Source: Betaproteobacteria bacterium (lineage in GTDB: Bacteria > Pseudomonadota > Gammaproteobacteria > Burkholderiales > SG8-39). Taken from it: a DNA stretch of 36,384 nucleotides. The notes under the pieces are model-generated. The model was not told where the DNA came from. It saw only the letters and a program-made list of their open reading frames with translations, and searched no databases. A program made the translations under genes and the position numbers. Numbering within the stretch: position 1 is the stretch's first letter; each line of letters begins with the position of its first letter. Below, in pieces: positions 19,018 to 27,639 of the stretch. The stretch covers positions 1 through 36,384 of the forward strand of contig CANJRC010000028.1 in the NCBI GenBank assembly GCA_947476535.1. The letters run 5' to 3'.

Positions 19018-19557
19018 TCACACCAGGCCAGCCAGCCCGATGGCAGCACCGGCGCCGATCACCCATAGCGGATGGATGCGCGTGGCGAGCAGCAAGACGA
19101 GACTGATCAAGGTCAGCAGCGCGGCGTTCCAATCCTGGTCCACGGTATTGGCCAGCACCCAGCTCGAGGAGAGCATCAGCGCGGCCGACACCGGTGCCAG
19201 GCCGTTTTTCAGCAGGCGCTGGATCCACCCGTCACCGCCGACGACCCCTGTGCGCACAAGGACATAGGTCAACAGGCAGGACGGCACGACCACGGCAGCG
19301 GAAACAGCCATCGCGCCCCACAATCCCGCAACTTGCCGGCCAATCAGCGTGACATAAAGAAAATTCGGACCCGGCGAGGCCTGCCCGATGGTGTAGAACG
19401 CGACGAACTGCTCGTCGCTCAGCCAGTGGTGCTGCTCCACCACGAAGCGGTGGACCTCCGGCAGCACGGCTCCCAGGCCGCTTCCGATGGCCACCATGGA
19501 AAGCATGCCCAGGTGGCTCGCCAGTTGCCACAGCGACGAATCGAAGAACGCGTCCAT
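19018..19557 (-). CDS. Chromate transporter half-protein, pair 2 C-type
   Basis: A 179-residue membrane protein of the short-chain CHR (ChrA) family. MLSMVAIGSGLGAVLPEVHRF followed by QASPGPNFLYVTLIGRQVAG is the CHR signature; five to six hydrophobic segments follow. Half-size CHR proteins work as pairs with opposite topology. The start overlaps the stop of its upstream partner (TGATG). It is the last gene of a four-gene minus-strand array. Chromate export is the family's best-known activity, but substrate specificity is unproven. Confidence 0.88.
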   Translation of the reverse strand: MDAFFDSSLWQLASHLGMLSMVAIGSGLGAVLPEVHRFVVEQHHWLSDEQFVAFYTIGQASPGPNFLYVTLIGRQVAGLWGAMAVSAAVVVPSCLLTYVLVRTGVVGGDGWIQRLLKNGLAPVSAALMLSSSWVLANTVDQDWNAALLTLISLVLLLATRIHPLWVIGAGAAIGLAGLV

Positions 19558-20150
19558 CACCGCGCCCTCCAGATCAGCCACACCGATACCGGCGCGGCGA
19601 GAACGAATACCCCGAGAAACGGCAGGCGCAGCAGCCCGATTGCGATGAACACACAGGCTGCGATTGCAAAGTGCATCCAGCGGCGCGGCAGGTTGCGCAG
19701 CATCTTGATTCCCGTTGCCATCGACAGGCCCACAGCTGCCGCAGACATGCCGGTCAGTGCGCGGCGCACGGGCGCAAGATCGCCGACGGTCGCGTAGGCT
19801 GTGCCCACGGCGAGCAGCAAAAGCACCGGCCACATGATCAGTCCCAGCACCGCGGCGATCGCGCCCCGCGCACCAGCGTAGCGATAACCCACCATCGTAG
19901 CGACATTGCTGATCACCGAGCCCGGCAACATCTGCCCGAAGGCCCATGTGGCGGCGAAATCGGTGGGGTTGAGCCAGCGCGTGCGCTCCACCAGCGTGCG
20001 ATAGACCATCGGGAACACGCCGCCGAAGCCGCCCAGCGACATGCGCAAGAACACCACGTAGATTTGCCAAGGGCTGACGCGCGCCTCCTCGGCGGGCGTC
20101 GCGACCGGCGCCGCGACGTCGTCCCTGGCAACCTCGCGTGGAGCACTCAC
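19557..20150 (-). CDS. Chromate transporter half-protein, pair 2 N-type
   Basis: A 197-residue short-chain CHR protein. FLRMSLGGFGGVFPMVYRTL and FGQMLPGSVISNVATMVGYR match the CHR domain. The start is a GTG that overlaps the stop of the preceding gene (GTGA), so translation is probably coupled; about 35 residues precede the first helix. It is related in layout to the first N-type gene of the array but well diverged from it. Confidence 0.87.
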   Translation of the reverse strand: MSAPREVARDDVAAPVATPAEEARVSPWQIYVVFLRMSLGGFGGVFPMVYRTLVERTRWLNPTDFAATWAFGQMLPGSVISNVATMVGYRYAGARGAIAAVLGLIMWPVLLLLAVGTAYATVGDLAPVRRALTGMSAAAVGLSMATGIKMLRNLPRRWMHFAIAACVFIAIGLLRLPFLGVFVLAAPVSVWLIWRAR

Positions 20151-20701
20151 AGCAGCCCCAGCCCGCCCAGCAGCGCACCCAGTCCGATCAACCACAGCGG
20201 GTGCACGCGGGTCCTGAGCAGGACGACAACGAACACCATCGTCATCAGCGCCGCCCGCCAGGTGTCATCAACGGTAGTGGCCAGCACCCAGCCGCTGGCG
20301 AGCAGCAAGCCAGCCGACAGCGGCACGAGGCTGCGGCGAAAAGCCTTCTGCAGGACACCGACCTCTCGCCCCGACCCCAGGCGGATGACCGCGTAGCAGA
20401 CCAGCGCCGGGGGCAGTGCCACCGCAATGCTCCCGGCCAGGGTTCCCTTCCATCCCGCCACCTGCCAGCCGATGAGCGCGATATACAGGAAATTCGGCCC
20501 CGGGGAGGCCTGGGCCATGGCGAACGCCGAGGTGAACTGCTCGCTGCTGACCCAGTGATTGGTCTCGACGACAAAGCGGTGCACGTCGGGCATGACGGCA
20601 ATCATGCCGCCGCCAATGGCCGTGCCCGAGAGCAGCGCGATATGCGCGCTGAACTGCCACAAGGCAGAGCCGGTGAGCGCGTCGATCCAGGCGACGTCCA
20701 T
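20147..20701 (-). CDS. Chromate transporter half-protein, pair 1 C-type
   Basis: A 184-residue short-chain CHR protein with ALLSGTAIGGGMIAVMPDVH and AQASPGPNFLYIALIGWQVA. It aligns clearly with the last gene of the array: shared HRFVVE, the PGPNFLY core, and the C-terminal RVHPLWLIG versus RIHPLWVIG. The ATG overlaps the stop of the upstream partner (TGATG) and its own stop overlaps the next start (GTGA). Confidence 0.88.
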   Translation of the reverse strand: MDVAWIDALTGSALWQFSAHIALLSGTAIGGGMIAVMPDVHRFVVETNHWVSSEQFTSAFAMAQASPGPNFLYIALIGWQVAGWKGTLAGSIAVALPPALVCYAVIRLGSGREVGVLQKAFRRSLVPLSAGLLLASGWVLATTVDDTWRAALMTMVFVVVLLRTRVHPLWLIGLGALLGGLGLL

Positions 20702-21345
20702 CAATGGGATTCCTTCCAGGCAAACCAGAAGGACAGCGGCAGCAGCAACGCCATGACGATGAAAAAGGACACGTGCGCCAATCCGAGCAGGACGAAGGCC
20801 AGCACCACCACCAGCCACGGCCGCACGCGCCGCGGGACGGCAATGGCCAGCTTGATGCCCATGACGATGATCAGCGCCACCGCCGCGGCGGACATGCCGG
20901 CGAGCGCATTGCGGAAGGCGGCAATATCGCCCAGCTGATGGTAGGCGAGGCCCATCACCATCATCAGCAGGGTCGGCAGGGTCATGATGCCGAGCACCGC
21001 TGCCGCACCACCTCGCCACCCCGAGTCACGGTGGCCCACGATCTGCGCGATATGCAGAATCGGCGGCCCCGGCATCATCTGGGCGATAGCGAAGAGCTCG
21101 GCGAATTCCGTCTTGTCGAGCCATTGCCGCTTCTCAACCAACATGCGATAGGCGAATGGCAACACGCCGCCGAACCCGGAGATGGTGAGCAATGAAAACG
21201 AGATGAAAAGTTGCAGCGGACCAATGGTCGGCTTGCCATCGGTCGGCTTGCGAGCGCCTGGTCCACCGGCGGGCGCCGGGGCTTGGTTGGCGACTGCTGT
21301 CTCGTGGGTTGCGTCCCCGGCCACGCCGGCATTCGAATCTGGCAT
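20701..21345 (-). CDS. Chromate transporter half-protein, pair 1 N-type
   Basis: First gene of the array; 214 residues. About 45 polar, Ala/Pro-rich residues precede the CHR domain, which carries FSLLTISGFGGVLPFAYRML and IAQMMPGPPILHIAQIVGHR. The start is ATG at 21345; the A/T-rich leader just upstream (21350-21375) probably holds the operon promoter. It is divergent from the heptose adenylyltransferase gene. Confidence 0.88.
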   Translation of the reverse strand: MPDSNAGVAGDATHETAVANQAPAPAGGPGARKPTDGKPTIGPLQLFISFSLLTISGFGGVLPFAYRMLVEKRQWLDKTEFAELFAIAQMMPGPPILHIAQIVGHRDSGWRGGAAAVLGIMTLPTLLMMVMGLAYHQLGDIAAFRNALAGMSAAAVALIIVMGIKLAIAVPRRVRPWLVVVLAFVLLGLAHVSFFIVMALLLPLSFWFAWKESH

Positions 21346-21427
21346 GTGCCGATTTTAAAAGATCATTACACCCAGCGGGAACAATCGCCGCAAAGTCCCC
21401 GCGCCGTATCGGCCCGATGCGCTCGGT

Positions 21428-21433
21428 TACAAT
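21428..21433 (+). promoter_or_regulatory. Candidate -10 element before the heptose adenylyltransferase gene
   Basis: TACAAT on the plus strand, 90 nt before the chosen ATG. No convincing -35 is visible at 16-18 nt. Confidence 0.3.
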
Positions 21434-21522
21434 GACCTGGTCAAGAGTGTCCGATGGTCCTGAGCGCGCGGCGCTCGAGATCCCGGTCGCGCAACCGTTA
21501 CAGCAGCTATCCGCACATTGTC

Positions 21523-22014
21523 ATGACCACCTACGCGCCACCTGCGTTCGAAGCCAAGCGATGCACGCCAGCCCATCTCGCGCGCCGCGTCTCCATGCTC
21601 GCCAAGCCACTGGTGTTCACCAACGGCGTATTCGACATCCTGCACCGCGGCCACGTGACCTACCTCGCACAGGCCCGCGCACTGGGTGCATCGCTGGTGC
21701 TGACGCTCAACAGCGACGCCTCAGCTCGGCGCCTGGGAAAAGGCGACGACCGGCCCATCAACATCCTCGAGGATCGCATGGCGGTGGTAGCTGCGCTCGA
21801 ATCGGTGGACCTCGTCACATGGTTCGAGGAAGACACGCCGCTCGAAACCATCCTGCGCTGCCACCCCAATGTGCTGGTCAAGGGCGGCGACTGGAAGCCG
21901 GAAGACATCATCGGGTCGGCCGAGGTGCAGGGCTGGGGCGGCAGCGTGCATTCGATCCCGTTCGAGCACCAGCGCTCGACCACGGCGTTGGTGTCGCGCA
22001 TCCGCAACTCCTAG
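21523..22014 (+). CDS. rfaE2: D-glycero-beta-D-manno-heptose 1-phosphate adenylyltransferase
   Basis: Nucleotidyltransferase making ADP-heptose for the LPS inner core; 163 residues. The cytidylyltransferase-like motif VFTNGVFDILHRGHV (HxGH) is near residue 35, then LNSDASARRLGKGDDRP, VLVKGGDWKPEDI and the C-terminal HQRSTTALVSRI, which correspond to the stand-alone form of the HldE C-terminal domain. The ATG at 21523 was chosen because the residues before it are Arg/Ser-rich and not family-like; no clear ribosome-binding site is visible. In many betaproteobacteria this gene lies near birA-coaX-SPOR; here it is convergent with that operon. Confidence 0.92.
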   Translation: MTTYAPPAFEAKRCTPAHLARRVSMLAKPLVFTNGVFDILHRGHVTYLAQARALGASLVLTLNSDASARRLGKGDDRPINILEDRMAVVAALESVDLVTWFEEDTPLETILRCHPNVLVKGGDWKPEDIIGSAEVQGWGGSVHSIPFEHQRSTTALVSRIRNS

Positions 22015-22017
22015 GTT

Positions 22018-22081
22018 GCCTGACAATGCGCGGGGACACATCCCCTCGCCCCTCCCTGAATCGGGGCGCGTTCCGTCAGGC
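22018..22081. terminator. Nested stem structure in the rfaE2 / GNAT convergent gap
   Basis: GCCTGAC (22018-22024) pairs with GTCAGGC (22075-22081), enclosing GGGGA/TCCCC (22032-22036 with 22041-22045) and a CGCCCC/GGGGCG hairpin (22048-22067). There is no T-run. It begins 3 nt after the rfaE2 stop. Transcription-end or mRNA-stability function is inferred from position only. Confidence 0.4.
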
Positions 22082-22135
22082 GAACCGGGAAAGCAATGTA
22101 TTCCCAGCGCCCTTGAAGTCGACAGGTGGCCTCCC

Positions 22136-22648
22136 CTACAGGTCCAGGCCCATGTAGACAGCCCCGGGCAGGGGATTGTCATAGTAGGGCGCGATATCGC
22201 GAAACCCGAGCGAGCGGTACAAGGCCATGGCCGCACCCATCGTGGCCAGGGTGTCCAGCACCAATTTCGCGTAGCCCGCCTCACGCCCCTCGGCAACGAT
22301 GCGGGCCCCGAGCACCCGCCCGAGGCCGCTCGCACGAAACGCCGGGCGCACCCACAACCGCTTGACCTCGCCCGTGTGCGCATCAAGCCTGCGCAGCGCA
22401 ATGCACCCGGATGCCTGCCCATCGAGCATTGCCAACAACAGCCGCCCGTCGGGTCCTGCGTAAGCGCCGGGAAGCCCGGCCAGCTCCGCATCGAACCCCT
22501 GAAAGCCGAGGTCCACATTCAGCCATGCAACATACTCGAGGAACAACTCGCGCACGCGCGCAAGTTCGAGTGAATTGACCGAGGGCCGCGAGAGATCGTG
22601 AATGACATCTCGCGGCGTCATTTTCTCCGACGCCGGCACGCGGGCCAT
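22136..22648 (-). CDS. GNAT family N-acetyltransferase
   Basis: A 170-residue GCN5-related acetyltransferase. The acetyl-CoA motif is visible as KRLWVRPAFRASGLGRVLG (R-x-x-G-x-G type), followed by KLVLDTLATMGAAMALYRSL and GFRDIAPYYDNP. Start ATG at 22648 overlaps the stop of the SPOR gene (TGATG). It ends the birA-coaX-SPOR-GNAT operon. Substrate unknown. Confidence 0.9.
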   Translation of the reverse strand: MARVPASEKMTPRDVIHDLSRPSVNSLELARVRELFLEYVAWLNVDLGFQGFDAELAGLPGAYAGPDGRLLLAMLDGQASGCIALRRLDAHTGEVKRLWVRPAFRASGLGRVLGARIVAEGREAGYAKLVLDTLATMGAAMALYRSLGFRDIAPYYDNPLPGAVYMGLDL

Positions 22649-23310
22649 CACTTGGCGTCCACCGGCGCCGCCGGCTTTGCGCATTCCTTCAGCTCGACGC
22701 TCGCGAATTCCGCCTTGATCTCGGCGAGTTTCGCACTAGTGACATCGTCAACAGCGCGAATTTCGTACACCATGCGCTGCACCGGAGTGGCCCGCCGCCC
22801 GACCTGCATGGTGCGAACGCCGCGCGCCCGCAGTTCTTCCAATCGGTTGCGCGCGGCCTCCTCAGACCGGAACACCCCCAGCGAAATGGCGAACAGGAAC
22901 TTGGGATCATCCACCAGAATGAAATATTCCTGGACCCCGAGGCGCGTCAACTCGGCGACCTTCTTTTGCGCGCCCTCGCGCCCGGCCTGCGGCGGCATGA
23001 ACACCCACCAGTTGGCGCTCTCGTCGATGCGGTGCTGGTAGAGGCGGCCGCCCAATCCGAGCGGCGCCAGGAGTTCGTCCACCTTGGACGCGTCAGTCAG
23101 ATTGAAACTGCCCAGCTCCATGCAGGCCACGGTCTTGGGTGGCTCGCGCCTTGCCACATCCACTTGGCTCGGCGACAACACGCGAATGGCCTCGCGATTG
23201 ATCTGCTGGTCGACGAGATGCGTCTCCGTCGCCGCCTGCAAGGTGCTGTACTGCGTCCAGGCAAGAAAAACCAGGTTGGCCAGGAGCAGCAGGAGCAGCA
23301 GCACCCTCAT
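22648..23310 (-). CDS. SPOR-domain membrane protein
   Basis: A 220-residue protein with one N-terminal transmembrane segment (LLLLLLLANLVFLAW, residues 4-18), a linker, then a C-terminal SPOR-like domain (YFILVDDPKFLFAISLGVFR...RLEELRARGVRTMQVG, about 115-165). SPOR domains bind denuded peptidoglycan glycans at the septum. A second segment, CMELGSFNLTDASKVDELLA, resembles a degenerate first SPOR half. The start overlaps the coaX stop (ATGA). The order coaX-SPOR is common in betaproteobacteria. Confidence 0.88.
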   Translation of the reverse strand: MRVLLLLLLLANLVFLAWTQYSTLQAATETHLVDQQINREAIRVLSPSQVDVARREPPKTVACMELGSFNLTDASKVDELLAPLGLGGRLYQHRIDESANWWVFMPPQAGREGAQKKVAELTRLGVQEYFILVDDPKFLFAISLGVFRSEEAARNRLEELRARGVRTMQVGRRATPVQRMVYEIRAVDDVTSAKLAEIKAEFASVELKECAKPAAPVDAK

Positions 23311-24071
23311 GCCGCCTGCTCCTGGGCCATGCATACAAGGCCATCGAGGACGAGATGCTCTACGCGACGATGGGCAATGCGCAACTGTTCGGCAATGCGC
23401 GCCGCGGCTCCGCCGCAGATCATACAGGCGGCGCCTTGCGAGCTGGCCGCGGAGCCGCCCGACCACGCGCTCGCCAGCGCATGCATGCGCTCGATGGCGC
23501 CTGCCTGCGCATGCAGCGCACCCGACTCGATGGCATCTTCGGTGCTTCGCGGCTCATCGGCGTAGACGCCATCCGCGAGCGGCAGGCGCGCCGTATGCTC
23601 GGCCAGCGAGCGCTTCATCAGGTCGAGCCCGGGCAGGATGACACCGCCGCGAAACTCACCCGACGCAGACAACAGGTCGATGGTCGTCGCCGTGCCAGCT
23701 CCGACGACGACACAGGCGCCGGACTGCACATGCCGCGCGCCGATCAACGCGGCCCACCGGTCCACGCCCAGGGTGGCGGGTGCGCCGTAGCAATTGATCA
23801 CGCCGCATTGCCGCTCCAGCGAGCGCGCCCATGTAACAGGCGCATCGATGCGTGCAAGCGCCCGCTCGATTGCAGCACGCACGCCGTCCCCGGCAACATT
23901 GGCGATGACAACGCGCGCAGGCCGCGGCAGGCTGGCGAATGTCGGCGCGACGCCCGTGCGCGCATCCTCCAGCTCGTCGTGTGTCATGGCGCCCACGCGA
24001 AGCCAGGCCGCGCCATTCCACAGCCCCCATTTGATCCGGGTATTACCGCAATCGATGGCAAGGATGTTCAT
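23307..24071 (-). CDS. coaX: Type III pantothenate kinase
   Basis: First step of CoA synthesis, 254 residues. Type III (acetate/sugar-kinase fold) features: AIDCGNTRIKWGLW at the N-terminus, LGVDRWAALIGARH, and VVVGAGTATTIDLL followed by FRGGVILPGLDLM. The ATG overlaps the birA stop (ATGA) and its stop overlaps the SPOR start, so translation is coupled through the operon. Together with panE it contributes to CoA supply; type III enzymes usually need a monovalent cation and are insensitive to CoA feedback (family knowledge). Confidence 0.94.
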   Translation of the reverse strand: MNILAIDCGNTRIKWGLWNGAAWLRVGAMTHDELEDARTGVAPTFASLPRPARVVIANVAGDGVRAAIERALARIDAPVTWARSLERQCGVINCYGAPATLGVDRWAALIGARHVQSGACVVVGAGTATTIDLLSASGEFRGGVILPGLDLMKRSLAEHTARLPLADGVYADEPRSTEDAIESGALHAQAGAIERMHALASAWSGGSAASSQGAACMICGGAAARIAEQLRIAHRRVEHLVLDGLVCMAQEQAA

Positions 24072-25231
24072 CTGAGGGGCCATTTCACGATTGAGGGGAT
24101 ACTCCCCTCGGGCGCCCCGACATCAGGGGCCGTTTCGGCAATACTGAAAGGGTCTCTAAGGGACACCTCGCCGCTGTGCACGCGCTCGATGCCGCGCGCC
24201 GAGCGCAGCAGCAGCGCCCCGTCATCGGCCACGCCGAGCGCCTCCCCCTCGTGCAGCGTGCGCTCCCCCTGCACGATGCTCACCTGCCGGCCAGCGTGCG
24301 CATGACGCGCAAGCCAGCCCTCGCGGAATGCCGCGAATCCCTCGCGCTCGTAGCGTGGCAATGCCTCTGCGAGGTGCTCCAGGATGGCAGCGAGCAAAGC
24401 GGTCCGCGACAACGTCGCCCTTCCCGCAGCTTCGTTGCCGGGCAAATCGGCAGACATCGCGGTGAGATCGGTCACCGGACGCTCGATGCCGTCCGCCAGC
24501 ACGGCAGGCAGACGCACGTTGAGACCAACACCGATGACCGCAGCGCTTGCACCCTGGGGATCGCCGCTGACTTCGATCAGGATGCCGCCGAACTTGCGCC
24601 CGTCATGCAGCAGGTCGTTGGGCCACTTGAGCCCGATGCCGGCAATGCCGCACGACTCCAGGGCCGCGGCCACGACGACTGCCACGGCAAGCGACAGGCC
24701 CGACAGCGCCGCCGTGCCGCAGGAAAACCGCCACGCCAGCGAAAACGTGACGCTGGTTCCGAGGCCCGAAGCCCAGCGATTGCCGCGGCGCCCGCGACCA
24801 GCGCTCTGGAGTTCGCATGTCACCACGCGGCCCGAGGGCACAACGCCGACGCGCTGCATCAGGTAGGTATTAGTGGATTCGCATTCATCCAGAACTTCCA
24901 CGGATAACGCAGGCGCATGCGCCGCAAGACGCCTGGCAAGATCCTTGGCATCCAGCAAGTCGAGCGGTTCGGCGAGACGATAGCCGCGGCCGCGCACCTT
25001 GAACACACGCAGGCCCAGTGCCTCCAGCCCGCGAATGCGATACCACACCGCACCGCGCGTGCACCCGAAGTGTGCCGCGAGAACTTCTCCGGAATGGAAA
25101 TATCCATCCGCAACAAGTCTCAGCAGGGGAAAGGGAATACGTGCGGCACTCACATTGGGCTCAGTCGACTCGGGTTTGCATTGCGGCAGGGTTGCAGGCC
25201 GTCCACGCGAAAGCTCGCGAGGCGCGTGCAT
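24068..25231 (-). CDS. birA: Biotin--[acetyl-CoA-carboxylase] ligase, with HTH domain
   Basis: Biotin protein ligase and probable biotin repressor. From ATG 25231 it has 387 residues: an N-terminal winged HTH (FPLLRLVADGYFHSGEVLAA then CTRGAVWYRIRGLEALGL), then the catalytic domain with DECESTNTYLMQRVG, the biotinoyl-AMP loop SAGRGRRGNRW, LKWPNDLLHDGRKFGGILIE and a C-terminal SH3-like segment. The 25231 start has GAGG 5 nt upstream. The frame is open to 25432, giving up to 67 more residues that I do not recognise; a GTG at 25156 would be shorter. It heads an overlapping operon with coaX. Confidence 0.9.
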   Translation of the reverse strand: MHAPRELSRGRPATLPQCKPESTEPNVSAARIPFPLLRLVADGYFHSGEVLAAHFGCTRGAVWYRIRGLEALGLRVFKVRGRGYRLAEPLDLLDAKDLARRLAAHAPALSVEVLDECESTNTYLMQRVGVVPSGRVVTCELQSAGRGRRGNRWASGLGTSVTFSLAWRFSCGTAALSGLSLAVAVVVAAALESCGIAGIGLKWPNDLLHDGRKFGGILIEVSGDPQGASAAVIGVGLNVRLPAVLADGIERPVTDLTAMSADLPGNEAAGRATLSRTALLAAILEHLAEALPRYEREGFAAFREGWLARHAHAGRQVSIVQGERTLHEGEALGVADDGALLLRSARGIERVHSGEVSLRDPFSIAETAPDVGAPEGSIPSIVKWPLR

Positions 25232-25481
25232 CGGGTCCTCGATCTCAACGATGCAACCCTCCGCATGCCGCCCGAAGGCTAGCATGGACGCGCCAGCGGC
25301 ACGGGACTGCGGGAGCCCCGCAATAGCCCGAGCGCCCGGCAATTTCCCCTGAGTCAGCAGTCGCAAGCGGTCCGTAAGGTCATTTCGTTGTGCCCAGCCA
25401 TCCTTTTCATTGAGCGCCATTGTCACGTACAAGGCGCCCGCAGTCCCTGAAGATTGATATACCCAAAAAAATTAGGGGAAT

Positions 25482-25487
25482 TATAAT
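25482..25487 (+). promoter_or_regulatory. Candidate -10 element for the FTR1 gene
   Basis: A perfect TATAAT in an A/T-rich patch (25450-25490), about 95 nt upstream of the FTR1 start. The nearest -35-like TTGATA (25454-25459) is 22 nt away, too far for a standard sigma-70 promoter. Confidence 0.35.
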
Positions 25488-25582
25488 GAAGCAGATTCAA
25501 GGATTTGTAGATTCCCCTCGATGCATGTCAGCCAGTCTGCGGCATGTAGCGATCCGCAGGTCGAATCAAACGACGAGTGGCA

Positions 25583-27556
25583 ATGAGAATTAATCGTATT
25601 TATGAGGTCGCGCGCCTGCTCTGCCTTGCCGTCTCGCTGACGGCGTGCATGGCTTTCGCACGAGGCCCGAACTCCGGAGCACCTGCGCCCGACCTGCGCG
25701 GCGAAGAGCAATCCATCCTGCATCTGCTCGACTATGTCGGTGTCGACTATGGCGGGGCCGTCGAGGATGGCAAGATCAAGAGCGCCGAAGAATTCAAGGA
25801 AATGGTCGAGTTCAGCGAGCGTGCTGCGTCGCAGATCAAAGCCCTGCCGGACAACGCCAAACGTGGCGCCTTGGTTGCCAATGCCGAAAAGCTGGCCAGA
25901 AAAGTGGCCGACAAGGCACCGCCAAAGGACGTCGCACAAGCGGCAACGGCGCTGCGCTGGGCGCTGATCGAGGCCTACCGCATACAAGTGGCGCCGCGCA
26001 AGTCACCGGACCTGGTCCGCGGCGCATTCCTCTACTCCGCCCAATGCGCGTCCTGCCACGGCGCCCAAGGCCGCGGCGACGGGCTCGCGGGCGCAGCGCT
26101 CCGGCCCGCCCCGGCGAACTTTCACAATGAATCGCGCATGAACCAGCGCAGCGCCTTTAGCCTATACAACACCATATCGCTCGGCGTGACCGGCACCTCG
26201 ATGGCTGCGTTTGCAAGCCTTCCGGAAGACGATCGTTGGGCGCTCGCATTCTATGTAGCCAACTTGGGAGCGTCCGAGGCCGATATCAAGCAAGGCGAAT
26301 CGCTCTGGAAATCGGCGCGTCCGGCGGACCCAATGCGCATCGCCTTTCCCGACCTGGGCAGGATAGCCACCCTCTCCGCCGACGAAATCAACGAGCGCTA
26401 TAGCGTCGAGGCGACACGCGTGCAGGCCTACCTGCGCGCGCATCCGGAGGCGCTGTCCGCGGACAAGCCCGCTCCCATCGCGTTTGCGCGCCAGCGCATC
26501 GCAGAGGCGCTGGCGGCCTGGGAAAAGGGCGACCGATCGGAAGCGCAGCGCTTGGGGGTGCGCGCCTATCTCGAAGGATTCGAACTGGCGGAATCGAGCC
26601 TGGACAACGTCGATGGTGAATTGCGCCTCAAGATCGAACACGCCATGCTGGACTTGCGAACGGCGCTGGGCGCCGCCGGGGAGGCGGCGGCCATGCGCGA
26701 CAACGTGCGGCGAGTGGATGCCCTGTTGTCCGAGGCCAACGACAAGCTCACCGGCGGCGGATTGTCGGCGTCTGCCGCGTTCGTCAGTTCCCTCGTGATT
26801 CTTCTGCGCGAAGGGCTGGAAGCCATCCTGCTCCTGTCAGCCATCATCGCATTCGTTACCCGCACGGGACGACGCGATGCGCTCCCGTGGGTTCACGCGG
26901 GGTGGATCATTGCCTTCGTCCTGGGCGCGCTGACCTGGGTGGTGGCGACTTACTTCATCGGCATCTCCGGAGCCAATCGGGAGATGACCGAAGGCATCAC
27001 CGCGTTGATTGCAGCGGCCATGCTGCTCTACGTTGGATACTGGCTGCACGGTCGTTCACACGCACAGGCCTGGAGCCGCTTCCTGAAAGACCAGGTGAAT
27101 TCTGCACTGGAGAAAAAGACCCTGTGGGCCATGGCCTCGGTGTCGTTTCTCGCCGTGTATCGGGAGCTTTTCGAAGTCGTGCTCTTCTATGAGGCGCTCT
27201 GGGTGCAGGCCGGGGACGATGGCCATGCGGCGGTCGGCGGCGGCATCGCCCTCGCCATCACCCTGCTCGCGCTTGCCGGATGGGGCATCTTCAAATACAG
27301 CGTGCGCCTGCCCCTGGGGCCGTTCTTCAGCGTGATGTCGGCACTGCTTGCACTGATGGCAGTGGTGTTCGCCGGCCAGGGCGTGGCGGCGTTGCAGGAG
27401 GCCGGCATCATCGGCGTCTCGCGCGTGAGCTTCGTCACCATCTCCATTCTCGGTGTTCATCCCTCGCTGCAATCGCTCGGAGCGCAGCTGATGACCGTGG
27501 CACTGGTGGGCGTGAGCTACTGGTTCAGCACCGGGACTCGCGCCAAGAAACCGTAG
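25583..27556 (+). CDS. FTR1-family iron permease fused to cytochrome c domain
   Basis: A 657-residue fusion. A signal-like hydrophobic segment (about 10-28) is followed by a helical region, then a cytochrome c module with CASCHG at about 155-160 and a likely distal ligand in GTSMAAF (about 205-211). A helical periplasmic linker follows, then seven or so membrane helices of the FTR1/EfeU type from about 400. The iron-binding motifs are LLREGLEAILLL (about 407-418) and YRELFEVVLFYEAL (about 526-539), the second with RELFE in place of RExxE. The heme domain could oxidise Fe2+ for uptake in place of a separate oxidase (inference). ATG 25583 or GTG 25577 both fit. No efeO or efeB is adjacent. Confidence 0.92.
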   Translation: MRINRIYEVARLLCLAVSLTACMAFARGPNSGAPAPDLRGEEQSILHLLDYVGVDYGGAVEDGKIKSAEEFKEMVEFSERAASQIKALPDNAKRGALVANAEKLARKVADKAPPKDVAQAATALRWALIEAYRIQVAPRKSPDLVRGAFLYSAQCASCHGAQGRGDGLAGAALRPAPANFHNESRMNQRSAFSLYNTISLGVTGTSMAAFASLPEDDRWALAFYVANLGASEADIKQGESLWKSARPADPMRIAFPDLGRIATLSADEINERYSVEATRVQAYLRAHPEALSADKPAPIAFARQRIAEALAAWEKGDRSEAQRLGVRAYLEGFELAESSLDNVDGELRLKIEHAMLDLRTALGAAGEAAAMRDNVRRVDALLSEANDKLTGGGLSASAAFVSSLVILLREGLEAILLLSAIIAFVTRTGRRDALPWVHAGWIIAFVLGALTWVVATYFIGISGANREMTEGITALIAAAMLLYVGYWLHGRSHAQAWSRFLKDQVNSALEKKTLWAMASVSFLAVYRELFEVVLFYEALWVQAGDDGHAAVGGGIALAITLLALAGWGIFKYSVRLPLGPFFSVMSALLALMAVVFAGQGVAALQEAGIIGVSRVSFVTISILGVHPSLQSLGAQLMTVALVGVSYWFSTGTRAKKP

Positions 27557-27581
27557 TGGGAACGCATCGCAGGCACCTGAT

Positions 27582-27621
27582 TGTGCGGAATATCACATCC
27601 ACGTGTGATTCCTGTTGCACA
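27582..27621 (+). other. Extended imperfect stem-loop after the FTR1 gene
   Basis: TGTGC, GGAA and TCACA on the left pair with TGTGA, TTCC and GCACA on the right (27582-27597 with 27604-27621), with a 2-nt bulge on one side, a 4-nt bulge on the other and a 6-nt loop. No T-run follows. It starts 26 nt after the FTR1 stop. Confidence 0.55.
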
Positions 27622-27639
27622 GCTCTCCTTTGCATCGTT

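Noticed and set aside
25584-25600. Fur-box-like TGAGAATTAATCG at the FTR1 start
   Set aside because: Only one half-site matches well and it lies on the start codon; iron regulation is plausible but not supported by this sequence alone.
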